Below are positions 10,781 through 21,027 of a stretch of DNA of 56,753 bases, in pieces. The notes below the pieces were generated by a model. It had not been told where the DNA came from. It did no database searches and saw nothing but the letters and a program-made list of their open reading frames with translations. The DNA is from an uncultured Clostridia bacterium (GTDB lineage Bacteria; Bacillota; Clostridia; TANB77; CAG-508): positions 1 through 56,753 of the forward strand of contig CATLHF010000012.1 of the NCBI GenBank assembly GCA_949948835.1, given 5' to 3'. Numbering within the stretch: position 1 is the first letter of the stretch; the number at the start of each line of letters is the position of its first letter. Made by a program: the position numbers and the translations under genes.

Positions 10781-11452
10781 ATGGAACTACAAGAATTTGA
10801 AAAAAATATTGGTTATTCTTTTTCTAATCAAGAAAGATTAAAAAATGCATTAACTCATACATCTTATGCAAATGAAAGAAACATTCCAAGTAATGAAAAA
10901 TTAGAGTTTTTAGGAGATGCAATTCTAGAATTTGTAACAAGCGAGTATCTATATGAAAACTATAAACATCTAAAAGAAGGAGAAATGACTAAAGTTAGAG
11001 CAAGTGTTGTATGTGAAGAAAGCTTATATAAAATAGCATTACAGCTTAATTTTAGTGATTTCTTATACTTAGGCAAAAGCGAACAGGTAAATGGGGGAAG
11101 TAAAAGACCAGCTATTTTAGCAGATAGTGTAGAAGCTGTTATTGCGGCAATGTATTTAGATGGTGGACTAGCACCAGTAAAAAAATTTATTTTAGAAAAT
11201 TTAACAGACGCTATTAAAATTGCAAGTAGAAATGTAGGATTAAAGGATTACAAAACAGTATTACAAGAGAAACTACAAGTACATGGAGATGTACATATTG
11301 AATATAAGATCATCCGTGAAACAGGACCAGACCACGATAAATATTTTACAGCACAAGTAATATGTAACAAAAAGGTGCTTGCTACTGGTGAAGGACATTC
11401 CAAAAAAAGTGCAGAAATGGAAGCGGCAAGACTTGCCATGCAGGAAATGTAA
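10781..11452 (+). CDS. rnc: ribonuclease III
   Basis: The 223-residue protein has the RNase III signature NEKLEFLGDAILEFV (catalytic Glu and Asp) and a C-terminal double-stranded RNA-binding domain (about residues 150-223, ending GHSKKSAEMEAARLAMQEM). The ATG at 10781 follows AGGAGGTG. It processes rRNA and other structured RNAs. It is followed after 17 bp by the radical SAM gene, so they are probably co-transcribed. Confidence 0.96.
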   Translation: MELQEFEKNIGYSFSNQERLKNALTHTSYANERNIPSNEKLEFLGDAILEFVTSEYLYENYKHLKEGEMTKVRASVVCEESLYKIALQLNFSDFLYLGKSEQVNGGSKRPAILADSVEAVIAAMYLDGGLAPVKKFILENLTDAIKIASRNVGLKDYKTVLQEKLQVHGDVHIEYKIIRETGPDHDKYFTAQVICNKKVLATGEGHSKKSAEMEAARLAMQEM

Positions 11453-11469
11453 AAGGAGGAGAAGTATCA

Positions 11470-12549
11470 ATGAAAAAGAAAAAGCAATATATTATTCCAA
11501 TCTTTGTACCACATTTAGGTTGCCCAAATGATTGTATCTTTTGTAACCAGAAGGCAATTAGTGGACAGTTAAAAAAAGTAACAAAAGATGATGTAAAGAA
11601 AATAGTAGAAGAGTATTTAGCAAGTTTTAAAGAAGACGATGCTCTGAAAGAAATTGCTTTTTTTGGAGGAAGTTTTACAGGTATTGATGTAGAATTGCAA
11701 GAAGAATTATTAAGTGTTGCTTATGAATATGTGAAAAAAGGAGAAATTGATTCGATTCGCATTTCTACAAGACCAGATTATATTAACAAAGCAACATTAA
11801 AACGACTAAAGAAATATAAAGTAAAAACAATTGAATTAGGTGTGCAATCAACAAATGATTATATTTTAAACAGAGCAGGCAGAGGACATACTTTCTTAGA
11901 TGTAAAAAAAGCATCAAAACAAATAAGATTTTATGGATTTAAATTAGGACATCAGATAATGGTAGGACTTCCAGAAAGTACAAGACTAGACGAATTAAAT
12001 ACAGCAAAAGATTTGATTAAGTTAAAACCAAAAATGGTAAGGATTTATCCAGTTTTAGTTATTAAAAATACAAAATTAGAAGAAGAATATACAAGTGGAG
12101 AATACGAGCCAATTACCTTAAACCAAGCAGTAGAAAGATGTAAAGAATTAGTATATCTTTTCAATAAAAGTAAAGTAGAAGTAATTCGAATAGGACTTCA
12201 AAATACAGATATTATTTCAGAACCAAATAGTGATAAAAGTGATGTAATAGCAGGTCCATTTCATCCAGCCTTTGGACAATTAGTAGAAGATAGTATTTGG
12301 TATGATAGTATTGTTGATAAAATTAAGAAATTTAATGTAAAAGTAAAAGAAGTTGAAATTAGAGTCAATCCACAAGATGTTAATAGCGTAGTAGGACATA
12401 AGAAAGAAAATGCCAATAAGTTAAAAGATGTTTACGAAGTGGATATTCAAGTAACAAAAGATGATAATATAAAACCAGGAAAATCGGAAATTACCATCTT
12501 AAAAACCTTTTCAGATTTTAAAGAAGAAGAAAAAATAACAAAATCATAA
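11470..12549 (+). CDS. Elp3-like radical SAM protein
   Basis: The 359-residue protein has the radical SAM cluster motif CPNDCIFC (C-x3-C-x2-C, near residue 18), FFGGSFTG for SAM binding, and a barrel that continues to IYPVLVIKNTKLEEEY. It resembles the widespread clostridial Elp3/MiaB-type proteins encoded after rnc; the exact substrate is unknown. It lacks the acetyltransferase domain of true Elp3. The GGAGG site is 8 bases before the ATG. Confidence 0.85.
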   Translation: MKKKKQYIIPIFVPHLGCPNDCIFCNQKAISGQLKKVTKDDVKKIVEEYLASFKEDDALKEIAFFGGSFTGIDVELQEELLSVAYEYVKKGEIDSIRISTRPDYINKATLKRLKKYKVKTIELGVQSTNDYILNRAGRGHTFLDVKKASKQIRFYGFKLGHQIMVGLPESTRLDELNTAKDLIKLKPKMVRIYPVLVIKNTKLEEEYTSGEYEPITLNQAVERCKELVYLFNKSKVEVIRIGLQNTDIISEPNSDKSDVIAGPFHPAFGQLVEDSIWYDSIVDKIKKFNVKVKEVEIRVNPQDVNSVVGHKKENANKLKDVYEVDIQVTKDDNIKPGKSEITILKTFSDFKEEEKITKS

Positions 12550-12554
12550 ATGGT

Positions 12555-12600
12555 ATAAAATTCCTATATTTGTAAAGAATACAGATATAGGAATTTTTAT
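12555..12600 (+). terminator. rho-independent terminator
   Basis: AAAATTCCTATAT pairs with ATATAGGAATTTTTATATT around a short spacer. Confidence 0.8.
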
Positions 12601-12624
12601 ATTGAATATAAATGAGGGGGTAAA

Positions 12625-13494
12625 ATGGGAATAAAGGAGAAACGAAATAAATTAAGATTAAAAAAATATTTTTTTGAATTTTTTCAAATTATAATAGGAA
12701 CTTTTTTTATGGCAGCTGCGGTGTCCTTGTTCTTACTTCCCAATCAATTATCATCTGGTGGATTTACAGGTATTGCTACCATTTTATATTATTTCTTAAA
12801 GCTACCAATGGGAGTTAGCATACTTTTATTAAATATACCACTCTTTATTTTAGCTTTTATTAAAAAAGGAAAGAGTTTTGTGTTTAAAGGAATTATCGGA
12901 ACTGTATTTTTATCTGTTTTTATTGATATATTAGATCGATACCAGGCACTAACAACCGATTCATTTTTAGCATGTATTTATGGTGGAATTATTATGGGAG
13001 TGGGGACATCTATTATCTTAAGAGCAAATGCTTCCACAGGAGGAAGTGATATGCTGGCTTATGTAATTCGAGAATATAAACCAAGTTATCGAACGGGAAA
13101 TTTAATTGTTATTATTGATACTGTAATTATTATATTAAATGCCATATTTTTTCGAAAAATCGAGATTGGATTATATTCGGCGATTACGATTTATTTAATG
13201 GGAAAAGTAATTGATATTCTTTTTGAAGGAATCAATTTTACAAAGCTAATTTATATTATATCGGATAAATACTTAATGATATCTAACGAAATTATAAAAG
13301 AAATTGGAAGAGGAACGACTGGAATTTATGCAAAAGGTATGTATACTAATGAAGAAAAGATGATGCTACTATGTGTTGCATCTAGAAATGAGGCTATGCG
13401 AATTAAACAAATTAGTAAAAAAATAGACCCTCGCTCGTTTGTTATTATTTCTAATGCAAGGGAGGCATATGGATTAGGATTTAAAAGGGAATAA
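12625..13494 (+). CDS. YitT family membrane protein
   Basis: The 289-residue protein has five or six predicted membrane segments in its N-terminal two thirds (for example residues 14-33, 42-63, 70-88) with the conserved family segment LPNQLSSGGFTGIATI and GTSIILRANASTGGSDMLA. A soluble DUF2179-type domain follows (ISNEIIKEIGRGTTGIYAKGMY). Such proteins are inferred to be transporters, function not established. The start follows GAGGGGG. Confidence 0.9.
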   Translation: MGIKEKRNKLRLKKYFFEFFQIIIGTFFMAAAVSLFLLPNQLSSGGFTGIATILYYFLKLPMGVSILLLNIPLFILAFIKKGKSFVFKGIIGTVFLSVFIDILDRYQALTTDSFLACIYGGIIMGVGTSIILRANASTGGSDMLAYVIREYKPSYRTGNLIVIIDTVIIILNAIFFRKIEIGLYSAITIYLMGKVIDILFEGINFTKLIYIISDKYLMISNEIIKEIGRGTTGIYAKGMYTNEEKMMLLCVASRNEAMRIKQISKKIDPRSFVIISNAREAYGLGFKRE

Positions 13495-13505
13495 AATAAA
13501 AAACA

Positions 13506-13535
13506 TTGAATATTGCATCAAAAATATGTTAAAAT
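13506..13535 (+). promoter_or_regulatory. weak promoter before the OGG gene
   Basis: TTGAAT (13506-13511) and TAAAAT (13530-13535) are 18 bp apart, 20 bp before the chosen start. Confidence 0.45.
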
Positions 13536-13554
13536 GGAAAAAGAGGATGAAAAT

Positions 13555-14418
13555 ATGAAAGAACAAAAATTAGTAATTGACAAAATAGATTTTGAACCAA
13601 AGCACATATTTGAATGCGGACAATGTTTTAGATGGTATGAAGAGGAAAACAATCGTTATACAGGTGTTTTTGGAAACAATGTGTTAAAGGTAAAAAAAGA
13701 AGAAGATAAAATTATATTTCAAGGTGTTTGTGAGGGTGATATTAAACAAATTGTAGAAGATTACTTCGATTTAAAAACAAATTATCAAGAAATAAAAAAT
13801 AAGCTAAGTAAAATGGATGATTACTTAGCCAAAAGCATTGAATTTGGAAATGGAATTCGTATCTTAAACCAAGATTTATGGGAAATGATTATTTCGTTTA
13901 TTATATCAGCAAATAATAATATTCCTAGAATTCAAAAAATTATTGAACGAATTTCAAAAGAATATGGAACTAAGATAATGTGGAACAACAACACGTATTA
14001 TACATTTCCAACCAAGGAACAATTATCACATGCAAGGATAGAAGATTTACGAAATTTAGGACTTGGGTTTCGAGATAAATATGTGTATGAAACAACAAAG
14101 AAGTTTATTAAAGGAGAAATTAGCCTAGAAGAATTAAAAACTATAAAAGATGTAAAAAAGCTAAGACAAATCTTAGAAACTCTACCAGGGGTAGGACCAA
14201 AAGTAGCAGATTGTATTTTATTATTTGGCATGCATCGTTTCGAAGTATTTCCAATTGACGTATGGGTAAGACGTGTGATGAACGAATTATATATGAAAAA
14301 AGAAGATGAAACGAAAGTAAAAAAACAAGAAATTGAAAACTTAGCAAATATAAAATATGGAGAACTAGCAGGAATGGCACAACAGTATTTATTTTACTGG
14401 AAACGAGAAACGGCGTAA
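13555..14418 (+). CDS. 8-oxoguanine DNA glycosylase / AP lyase (OGG1 type)
   Basis: The 287-residue protein has the OGG N-terminal domain (FECGQCFRWYEEENNRYTGVF) and a helix-hairpin-helix GPD domain. The latter carries LPGVGPKVADCILLF (catalytic Lys) and the acidic residue in FPIDVWVRR. It excises oxidised guanine and nicks the abasic site. The ATG at 13555 is preferred over upstream alternatives because AGAGGATG lies just before it. It heads a run of DNA repair genes with addB. Confidence 0.93.
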   Translation: MKEQKLVIDKIDFEPKHIFECGQCFRWYEEENNRYTGVFGNNVLKVKKEEDKIIFQGVCEGDIKQIVEDYFDLKTNYQEIKNKLSKMDDYLAKSIEFGNGIRILNQDLWEMIISFIISANNNIPRIQKIIERISKEYGTKIMWNNNTYYTFPTKEQLSHARIEDLRNLGLGFRDKYVYETTKKFIKGEISLEELKTIKDVKKLRQILETLPGVGPKVADCILLFGMHRFEVFPIDVWVRRVMNELYMKKEDETKVKKQEIENLANIKYGELAGMAQQYLFYWKRETA

Positions 14419-14507
14419 TGTAGGCGCCTTATCCGTTAATGTGAAGAATGAAAAGGGAAGAGGGAAGAGTACAAAATCCTTCGGATTTTAAAGAAAGGAG
14501 GACGTTT

Positions 14508-17500
14508 ATGGGATTACGACTAATTTATGGAAAAGCAGGTAGTGGTAAAAGCGAATTTTGCTTTCGTGAGATAAAAGAAAAATTAAATGGACTAGATAAA
14601 ATTTATGTGATTACACCAGAGCAATTTTCATACATGCAAGAAAGAAAATTGTTAGACATATTAGACCAAAATGCAGTCATTCAAGCAGAAGTATTAACAT
14701 TTGCTCGTATGGCTTATCGTATATTCCAAGACGAGCGGAGGAGCAAAAACGTCACTTTCAAAATCGGGAAAAGCAATGCTCGTCTCCTATTTATTACAAC
14801 AGGAAAAAAAGAATTTAACGTTTTTAAGTAGGTCAGATGAAAATGTGGAATTAGTGATAGACCAAATAAAAGAATTAAAGAAACATATGGTAACAACCAA
14901 TATGTTAGAAAACATTACCAATCAAACGAAGAACCAATACATAAAAGCGAAATTAGAAGATATTTACTTATTATATAAGAACTATCAAGATAAAATACAA
15001 GAATCTTATCTTGATGAAGATGATGTTTTAACGATACTTGCGGACAAGCTAGAAGATAGCAATATGTTTCAAAATACAATTCTCTACATAGATGAGTTTT
15101 CAGGTTTTACAAAACAAGAGTATGAAATTATTCGTAAACTATTAAAGTCAGCAAAAGAGGTAAATGTTACGATTTGTAGTGATAGTATAGAAGAGGTAAA
15201 AGACTTAAATGATATTTTTTATACCAATAAACAAACGGTATCAAAATTAATAAACATTGCAAAAGAGGAAAAAGTAGCAATTGAAAAACCAGTTTACAGG
15301 GAAGAATTAAAAAGATTTCAAAACGAAGAATTACGTTTGTTAGAAAAAAACATGAGTGAAAATCAAACAATAAAATATGAAAGTGAAACAAACTATATAC
15401 AATTATTTTTAGCGAAGAACCCATTTTCAGAAGTAGAACAAGTAGCAAAAACGATAATTCATCTAGTAAAAAATGAGAACTATCGTTACCGTGATATATC
15501 CGTTATTACGAAAAACATGGAACAATATGCAAGTTTAATTACAGCTATTTTTGCACGATATGAAATTCCTGTTTTTATTGACGAAAAAAAGGATTTTAGT
15601 CAAAATATTTTAGTAAAATACATGATGGCAGTAGTTGATATTTTTGCAAAAAACTGGTCTTATGAGGCTATGTTTCATTACTTAAAAACTGGATTTTCTA
15701 ACTTAACAAAGGAAGAAATTTTTGAACTTGAAAATTATTGTATTTCCTATGGAATTAAGGGAAATAAGTGGTATAAAGAAGAATGGAAAATTGCAAAAAG
15801 TGATGAGCAATTAGAAAAACTAAACGAGATGCGTTTAAAAGTTGTTACACCACTATTAACATTTAAAAATAAATTATCAAGAATGAAAACAGCAAAAGAC
15901 TTATCAAAAGCCTTATATGAGTTTTTGCTAGAAAATAAAATATATGAAAAATTACAACAAAAAGCAAGAGCTTTAAGAGAAAATGGACAAATTGAGTTAA
16001 GTAATATATATGAAACAACATGGGATACTGTTATGAAAGTAATTGATGAGTTGGTTTTTGTATTGCCAGAAGAAAAGCTTTCTTTTGAGGAATACACAAA
16101 ATTATTAAAAATGGGATTAGTAAGTAGTGGACTAGGAACCATTCCTGCAAGTCTTGATCAAGTTATGATTGCAGATGTAGAACGAAGTAGAACTCACAAA
16201 GTAAAATCTGCTTTCTTAATTGGAATAAATGATGGTGTTTTTCCATCTAGTTATAAAGAAGAGGGATTTTTAAACGATAAGGATAGAGGCTATTTAAAGG
16301 AAAATGGTATTGAACTTGCTAAAGATACGAATGAACAGTTATATGAAGAAAACTTTAATACATATAAAGCATTTACCATACCAGAAGAGAAATTATATAT
16401 TTCTTATGCATCTTCTGATAGTGAAGGAAAAACATTAAGACCATCAGTTCTTATTTCAAAATTAAAAAGAATGTATCCAAAACTAACGATAAAAAGTGAT
16501 ATGATTGAAAAAGAGAGTGTGATTACAACAAAAGATGCAGTTTTTTATGAGCTATTAAATCAAATTCGCGATTACGAAGATGGAAAAGAAATTAGTCATT
16601 TATGGTTTGAATTATACCGAGTTTATGAACAAGATGAAGAATATAAGTTAAAATTAGAAGAGGCATTAAAAGGAATATATTATCAAAATAAGCCTTCTCA
16701 TATAAGTAAAGAAAATATACAAAACTTGTATGGTGATACCTTAAAAACGAGCATTTCCCGATTAGAGAAATATAAGCAATGTGCATTTTCGTTTTACTTA
16801 AAATATGGGTTGGGATTAAATGAAAAAAGCTTATTTGAAGTAAAAAGCATCGATACAGGAAACTTTATGCATGATGTGATTGATACCTTTTTTGACCAAG
16901 TAATTCGGAAGAAATCTAAAATTAAAACAAATGCAAGAAGAAGAAATTTCTGAAATCATTAAAAACATCATTAATGAAAAATTAACACAAAATAGAAATT
17001 ACATATTAGGAGCAACAAAGAAATATCAAATCTTAACAAAACGACTAGAAAAACTTATTTTACAAGCGATGAAATACATTATTGCAAGTATTACAAATAG
17101 TGATTTTGAGATTGTTGGAAATGAGGTAGAGTTTAGAAATCAAAAAGATTACCCACCAATTATGATTGATTTAGACGATGGTAAAAAAGTAGAAATTACA
17201 GGAAAAATAGACCGTATCGATTTAGCAAAAGGAAAAGATGGAAATTATATTCGAATTATTGATTATAAATCATCTCTAAAAAATATCGATTTAAACGAAG
17301 TAGTAGCAGGGTTACAAATTCAGTTATTAACCTATTTAGATGCAGTAACCGAAAAACAAGAAGACCTAATTCCAGCAGGTGTATTGTATTTTAATGTAAT
17401 AGACCCTATTATAAAAGCAGACAAAAACAAGACCGATGAAGAAATTGAAGGGGAAATTAAAAAACAATTCAAAATGCAAGGTCTAATTTTAGCAGATGTT

Positions 17501-17848
17501 AATGTGGTGAGAATGATGGATAAGACGTTAGAAAAAGGAGCATCAGACTTAATACCTGCCTACTTAGACCAAAATCAAAATATTAGTGAAGCAAGGTCAA
17601 GTATGGTAACAAAAGAAGAATTTAAAACGTTACAAAGTCATATTAATAAAGTAATAAAAGAAATTGCAAAAGAAATTTACTCAGGTGAAATCGAAATAAA
17701 ACCATACTACAATCAAAAAAAGAAAAAAACACCATGTGACTATTGTGAATATAAATCCATTTGCAATTTTGACCCAAACTGCAATTCTTATTACTATATC
17801 CCAAATAAAGAGAAACAGCAGATTTTGGAGGAAATAAAGAATCGTTAA
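14508..17848 (+). CDS. addB: ATP-dependent helicase/deoxyribonuclease subunit B, two CGG +1 frameshift sites
   Basis: Three consecutive frames together encode one complete AddB of 1112 residues, close to the usual ~1150. It has the Walker A motif YGKAGSGKSEF at residues 7-17, an inactivated-helicase middle, and a C-terminal RecB-like nuclease domain (IDYKSSLKNIDLNE) with the iron-sulfur Cys set (CAFSFYLKYG and CDYCEYKSIC). The breaks at 14736 (GAG CGG AGG) and 16906 (ATT CGG AAG) are each repaired by skipping the C, giving DE-GGAKTS and VI-GRNLKL. AddB with AddA processes double-strand breaks. addA, normally next, is absent here. The start follows AAAGGAGG. Confidence 0.88.
14736..14739 (+). 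other. CGG +1 frameshift site 3 (addB)
   Basis: GAC GAG CGG AGG becomes GAC GAG GGA GGA GCA AAA when C is skipped, restoring the helicase-like domain. Confidence 0.92.
16906..16909 (+). other. CGG +1 frameshift site 4 (addB)
   Basis: GTA ATT CGG AAG becomes GTA ATT GGA AGA AAT when C is skipped, joining the helicase part to the nuclease domain. Confidence 0.92.
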
Positions 17849-17862
17849 AAGAAAGGAATAAT

Positions 17863-18687
17863 ATGATAGATTTATCAAATGAAACGATGATTCATGTTAA
17901 GAAAAATGAAGTGGAGTTTTTACAATTCCGAAAGTTACTAGAATATCCAGAGTTAGTTCATTGTTATACATTAAAAGCAAATGATTTTGATATAGCTGGA
18001 AATGAAACTTATGAAGAAAAGAAGAATATAGTGGAAGATAACTATACCAAATTAGCTAGTGCACTACAAATACCAAAAGAAACCATCATAAGACCATATC
18101 AAACACATACCAATATAGTAAAAAGAATTGATAAAAAGAAAAATGAAATATCTATTTTCCCGAAAGAATTCACAAATGTGGATGGATTGATAACCAATCA
18201 AACAGGAATTACCTGTTCCTTAAGTTTTGCAGATTGTACACCAATTTATTTATATGATCCTATAAAAAAGGTGATTGGGGATATTCATTCTGGTTGGAAA
18301 GGAACTCTTACAAGAATAGGAAAAGTTGCTGTAGAAGGTATGATACAAGAATATGAATGTAATCCAAAAGATATTATCTGCTGTATTGGACCTTGCATCA
18401 GAAAGTGCCATTTTGAGGTTTCAAAAGATGTTGCAGATGCTTTCCAAAATGAGTTTCAAGAGATGGAAGATATGGATGAAATTATTACTTTCCTTCAAGG
18501 AAAAGATAAGTATGTAATTGACACATGTAAAATAAACGAGAATATGATGAAAGAAGTAGGGCTTTTAGATGAAAACATTATTGATAGTGGAATATGCACA
18601 GTATGTAACAATGGACAAATGCATTCATATAGAGCCCATAAAGAATTAGCAGGAAGAAATACAGCTATATTAGGAATGAGAAAATAA
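17863..18687 (+). CDS. laccase-domain protein (YfiH/PgeF type purine nucleoside phosphorylase/oxidoreductase)
   Basis: The 274-residue protein carries the Cu-oxidase_4 signatures RPYQTHTNIV, DGLITNQTGITCSLSFADC, IGDIHSGWKGTL (His) and IGPCIRKCHFEVS. Relatives act on purine nucleosides or remove mis-incorporated Ser from peptidoglycan precursors; which applies is not decidable here. It starts 15 bp after addB behind AAAGGAA, so it is in the same operon. Confidence 0.92.
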   Translation: MIDLSNETMIHVKKNEVEFLQFRKLLEYPELVHCYTLKANDFDIAGNETYEEKKNIVEDNYTKLASALQIPKETIIRPYQTHTNIVKRIDKKKNEISIFPKEFTNVDGLITNQTGITCSLSFADCTPIYLYDPIKKVIGDIHSGWKGTLTRIGKVAVEGMIQEYECNPKDIICCIGPCIRKCHFEVSKDVADAFQNEFQEMEDMDEIITFLQGKDKYVIDTCKINENMMKEVGLLDENIIDSGICTVCNNGQMHSYRAHKELAGRNTAILGMRK

Positions 18688-18699
18688 GGAGGAAAGTGT

Positions 18700-19710
18700 A
18701 TGCGTTATCCACAAAGCTTGAAAAAAGGAGATACCATAGGAATTTGTGCGCCATCAAAAGGAGTAGCAGAACCAGAAAAAATAGAAGATTTAGAAAAAGC
18801 GATTAAGCAATTAAAAGATATGGGTTACAAAGTTATTGAAACAGCAAGTGTTCGAAAAGGTGAAAAAGGAAGAAGTGCTCCTGCCATAGTAAGAGCAAAG
18901 GAATTTATGGAGCTTTGGGAAAATGACGAAGTAAAATTAATTATTTATGCAGGTGGTGGAGATTTCTTAATGGAAATGCTAGATTATCTAGATTTTGATA
19001 AGCTAAAAAACAGCACTCCAAAATGGACACAAGGTTTTTCAGACATTACTCATTTAAGCTTTTTACTAAACACCATTTGCGATATACCAAGTATATACTG
19101 TGAAAACGTAAAAGATTATCGAATGACACCACTATACCGTAATTTAACGGATTGTTTAAAAATCGAATCTGGAGAAGAAATCATACAGGATTCTTTCGAA
19201 AAATACCAAGAGCAAATAGAAGATAATGAAGATGGAACTTATCATTTGACAGAAGAAGTAAAATGGAAAAACATCACAGGGCAAGAAAAAATAGAAATAC
19301 AAGGAAGAGCAATAGGAGGTTGTCTAGATTGTGTTGACACTGTTATTGGAACAGAGTTTGATAAAGTAACAGACTATATAGAAAAATACAAAGACGACGG
19401 AATTTTATGGTTTTTAGAGTGCTATGAAATGAATACACCATTATTACAAAGAATCTTATGGAAAATGAAACACGCAGGCTACTTTAAATACTGTAATGGA
19501 GTCATTTTTGGAAGGTCTCTTATAATGAGAGAAGATTATGATTTAACAGAGAATCAAGCAATACTTGATGCAATAGGAGATTTAGGGTTACCTATTATTA
19601 CAGGAGCAGATATAGGTCACGTAGCACCACAACTTGCCATTACACAAGGAGCTATTTTAAAAATTACATCAGGAGAGGGAAAAGGAACAGTAGAAACATA
19701 TCTAAAATAA
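18700..19710 (+). CDS. LD-carboxypeptidase (peptidase family S66)
   Basis: The 336-residue protein has the S66 layout: LKKGDTIGICAPSKGV at the N-terminus, AGGGDFLMEMLDYLD, the nucleophile Ser in WTQGFSDITHL, the acidic residue in LWFLECYEMNTPL and the His in ADIGHVAPQ. Family members cleave L,D bonds in murein tetrapeptides or hydrolyse microcin-type substrates. It is 12 bp after the laccase-domain gene, behind AAGGAGG. Confidence 0.92.
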   Translation: MRYPQSLKKGDTIGICAPSKGVAEPEKIEDLEKAIKQLKDMGYKVIETASVRKGEKGRSAPAIVRAKEFMELWENDEVKLIIYAGGGDFLMEMLDYLDFDKLKNSTPKWTQGFSDITHLSFLLNTICDIPSIYCENVKDYRMTPLYRNLTDCLKIESGEEIIQDSFEKYQEQIEDNEDGTYHLTEEVKWKNITGQEKIEIQGRAIGGCLDCVDTVIGTEFDKVTDYIEKYKDDGILWFLECYEMNTPLLQRILWKMKHAGYFKYCNGVIFGRSLIMREDYDLTENQAILDAIGDLGLPIITGADIGHVAPQLAITQGAILKITSGEGKGTVETYLK

Positions 19711-19724
19711 AAGGAGTATCATAT

Positions 19725-20283
19725 ATGTTTGAAACATGGGAAGAATTAGAAGAATCAATAGTAGAATGTAAAAAATGTAAGTTATGTAATAATCGAATAA
19801 ACATTGTATTTGGAACAGGAAATAAACAAGCAGATTTAATGTTTATAGGAGAAGGACCAGGGGCAGACGAGGATAGACTTCGGAGAGCCATTTGTAGGAA
19901 AAGCAGGAAAACTTATGAATATGGCATTCGAAGGAATTGGAATTAATAGAGAAGAAGTATATATTGCAAATATTGTAAAATGTAGACCACCTAATAACCG
20001 TAACCCAGAAGCAGATGAAGCAGAAGCTTGCTTAGATTATTTACGAAATCAAGTTATGCTAGTAAAACCAAAAGTAATTGTATTACTTGGAAGTGTTGCA
20101 CTAAAAAATATTTTAGGAAATGAATACGGAATTACGGCATCAAGGGGAAAATGGATAGAACAAAAAGGCATTTTATATATGCCAACCTGGCACCCAGCAG
20201 CACTCCTTCGAGATGACAATAAAAAAATAGAATTTTGGAATGATTTAAAAGAAGTAAAAAGAAAAATGCAAGAAATAAAATAA
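19725..20283 (+). CDS. uracil-DNA glycosylase family 4, one CGG +1 frameshift site
   Basis: Skipping the C at 19881 fuses two overlapping frames into a 185-residue protein with all family-4 hallmarks: two N-terminal Cys of the 4Fe-4S cluster (CKKCKLC), the active-site loop GEGPGADEDRLGEPFVGKAG, NIVKCRPPNNRNP, and the C-terminal WHPAALLR. The frame break lies inside the active-site loop, between DRL and GEPFVG, so neither fragment alone could be an enzyme. The enzyme removes uracil from DNA. The start follows AAGGAG and is 14 bp after the S66 peptidase. Confidence 0.9.
19881..19884 (+). other. CGG +1 frameshift site 5 (uracil-DNA glycosylase)
   Basis: AGA CTT CGG AGA GCC becomes AGA CTT GGA GAG CCA TTT GTA GGA when C is skipped, restoring the GEPFVGKAG motif. 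Confidence 0.95.
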
Positions 20284-20331
20284 TGTAGGGGGCGAGAATT
20301 GCTCGTCCGAACAATAAAGGAAGTAAGAAAT

Positions 20332-20872
20332 ATGGTAAAAAATTTTTATGGACATTTAAAAAATATTCTACAACACAAATGGATCGTTTTTTGTTTATGC
20401 TGTAAAGCAGGCATTCCATATCGAGGAATCGTACACGACCTATCCAAATTTTCTTTAACAGAATTTTGGCAAGGTGTGAAATATTACCGGAGATGGACAT
20501 AGAAGTCCAATTCAAAGGGCAAAAGAAGATTATGGCTATTCTACTGCGTGGTTACACCATAAAGGAAGAAATAAACATCACCCAGAATACTGGTATGATC
20601 CAAATGCACCAAAAGACTTACCAATTATACCATTCAAATACGTATGTGAAATGATATGCGACCAACTAGCAGCAGGAAAGGTATATCAAGGTAAAAATTG
20701 GACAAAAGAATATCAATTAACTTATTGGGAAAAACACGTCGATACGTTTATGCTAAATCCAAAACTAAAACAATTTGTAACTGAAATCTTAACGAAAGTT
20801 TCACAAGATGGAATTGATAAAACTATTACAAAGGAAAACTTACGAGTATGTTATGATAGGTGTGTAAAATAA
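20332..20872 (+). CDS. DUF5662 family protein, one CGG +1 frameshift site
   Basis: With the C at 20488 skipped, the gene encodes 179 residues containing FYGHLKNILQHKWIVF, GIVHDLSKFSLTEFWQGVKY and then GDGHRSPIQRAKEDYGY and WLHHKGRNKHHPEYW. Paired His and Asp residues suggest a metal-binding, HD-like fold; the family has no known function. I chose ATG 20332, with AAGGAAG upstream, over an earlier TTG. The gene closes the 13.5-20.9 kb co-directional run. Confidence 0.82.
20488..20491 (+). other. CGG +1 frameshift site 6 (DUF5662)
   Basis: TAT TAC CGG AGA TGG ACA TAG becomes TAT TAC GGA GAT GGA CAT AGA AGT when C is skipped. Confidence 0.9.
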
Positions 20873-20892
20873 AAATAGATATAAGAAAAGTA

Positions 20893-21013
20893 TTGATAAA
20901 TTGAAAATAGTACAATATAATATAAGTATAAAAAAGAGAAAAAGGCGAAGCCCTTTTCCCATTGTTCTTGGAATTGAAGTTTGAAATTGAGGGTCTTACT
21001 TCAATTCTTTTTC
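20893..21013 (+). ncRNA. candidate antisense RNA of a type I toxin-antitoxin locus
   Basis: A near-perfect promoter, TTGATA (20893-20898), 17 bp, TATAAT (20916-20921), fires towards a hairpin GAATTGAAGT (20971-20980) with ACTTCAATTC (20998-21007) followed by TTTTTTC. This predicts a ~85-nt RNA from about 20928 to 21013 with no open frame. It is complementary to the 3' part of the minus-strand mRNA encoding the small hydrophobic peptide at 21028-21108, the arrangement of TxpA/RatA-like systems. Confidence 0.6.
20935..20960 (-). terminator. terminator of the toxin-like mRNA
   Basis: On the minus strand GAAAAGG, loop GCTTCG, CCTTTTTC is followed by TCTTTTTT. Confidence 0.65.
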
Positions 21014-21027
21014 TATGTATACAAATA

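Noticed and set aside
14701..16953. Separate start of a second protein inside addB
   Set aside because: The upstream ATG has no ribosome binding site and lies before the shift in meaningless sequence; the homology begins exactly at the CGG.
20466..20654. 62-codon plus-strand frame in the DUF5662 gene
   Set aside because: It is in neither of the two frames that carry DUF5662-like sequence; a shadow.
19725..20872. Stop-codon read-through as the cause of the split genes
   Set aside because: The second halves are in the +1 frame, so suppressing the stop would not restore them.
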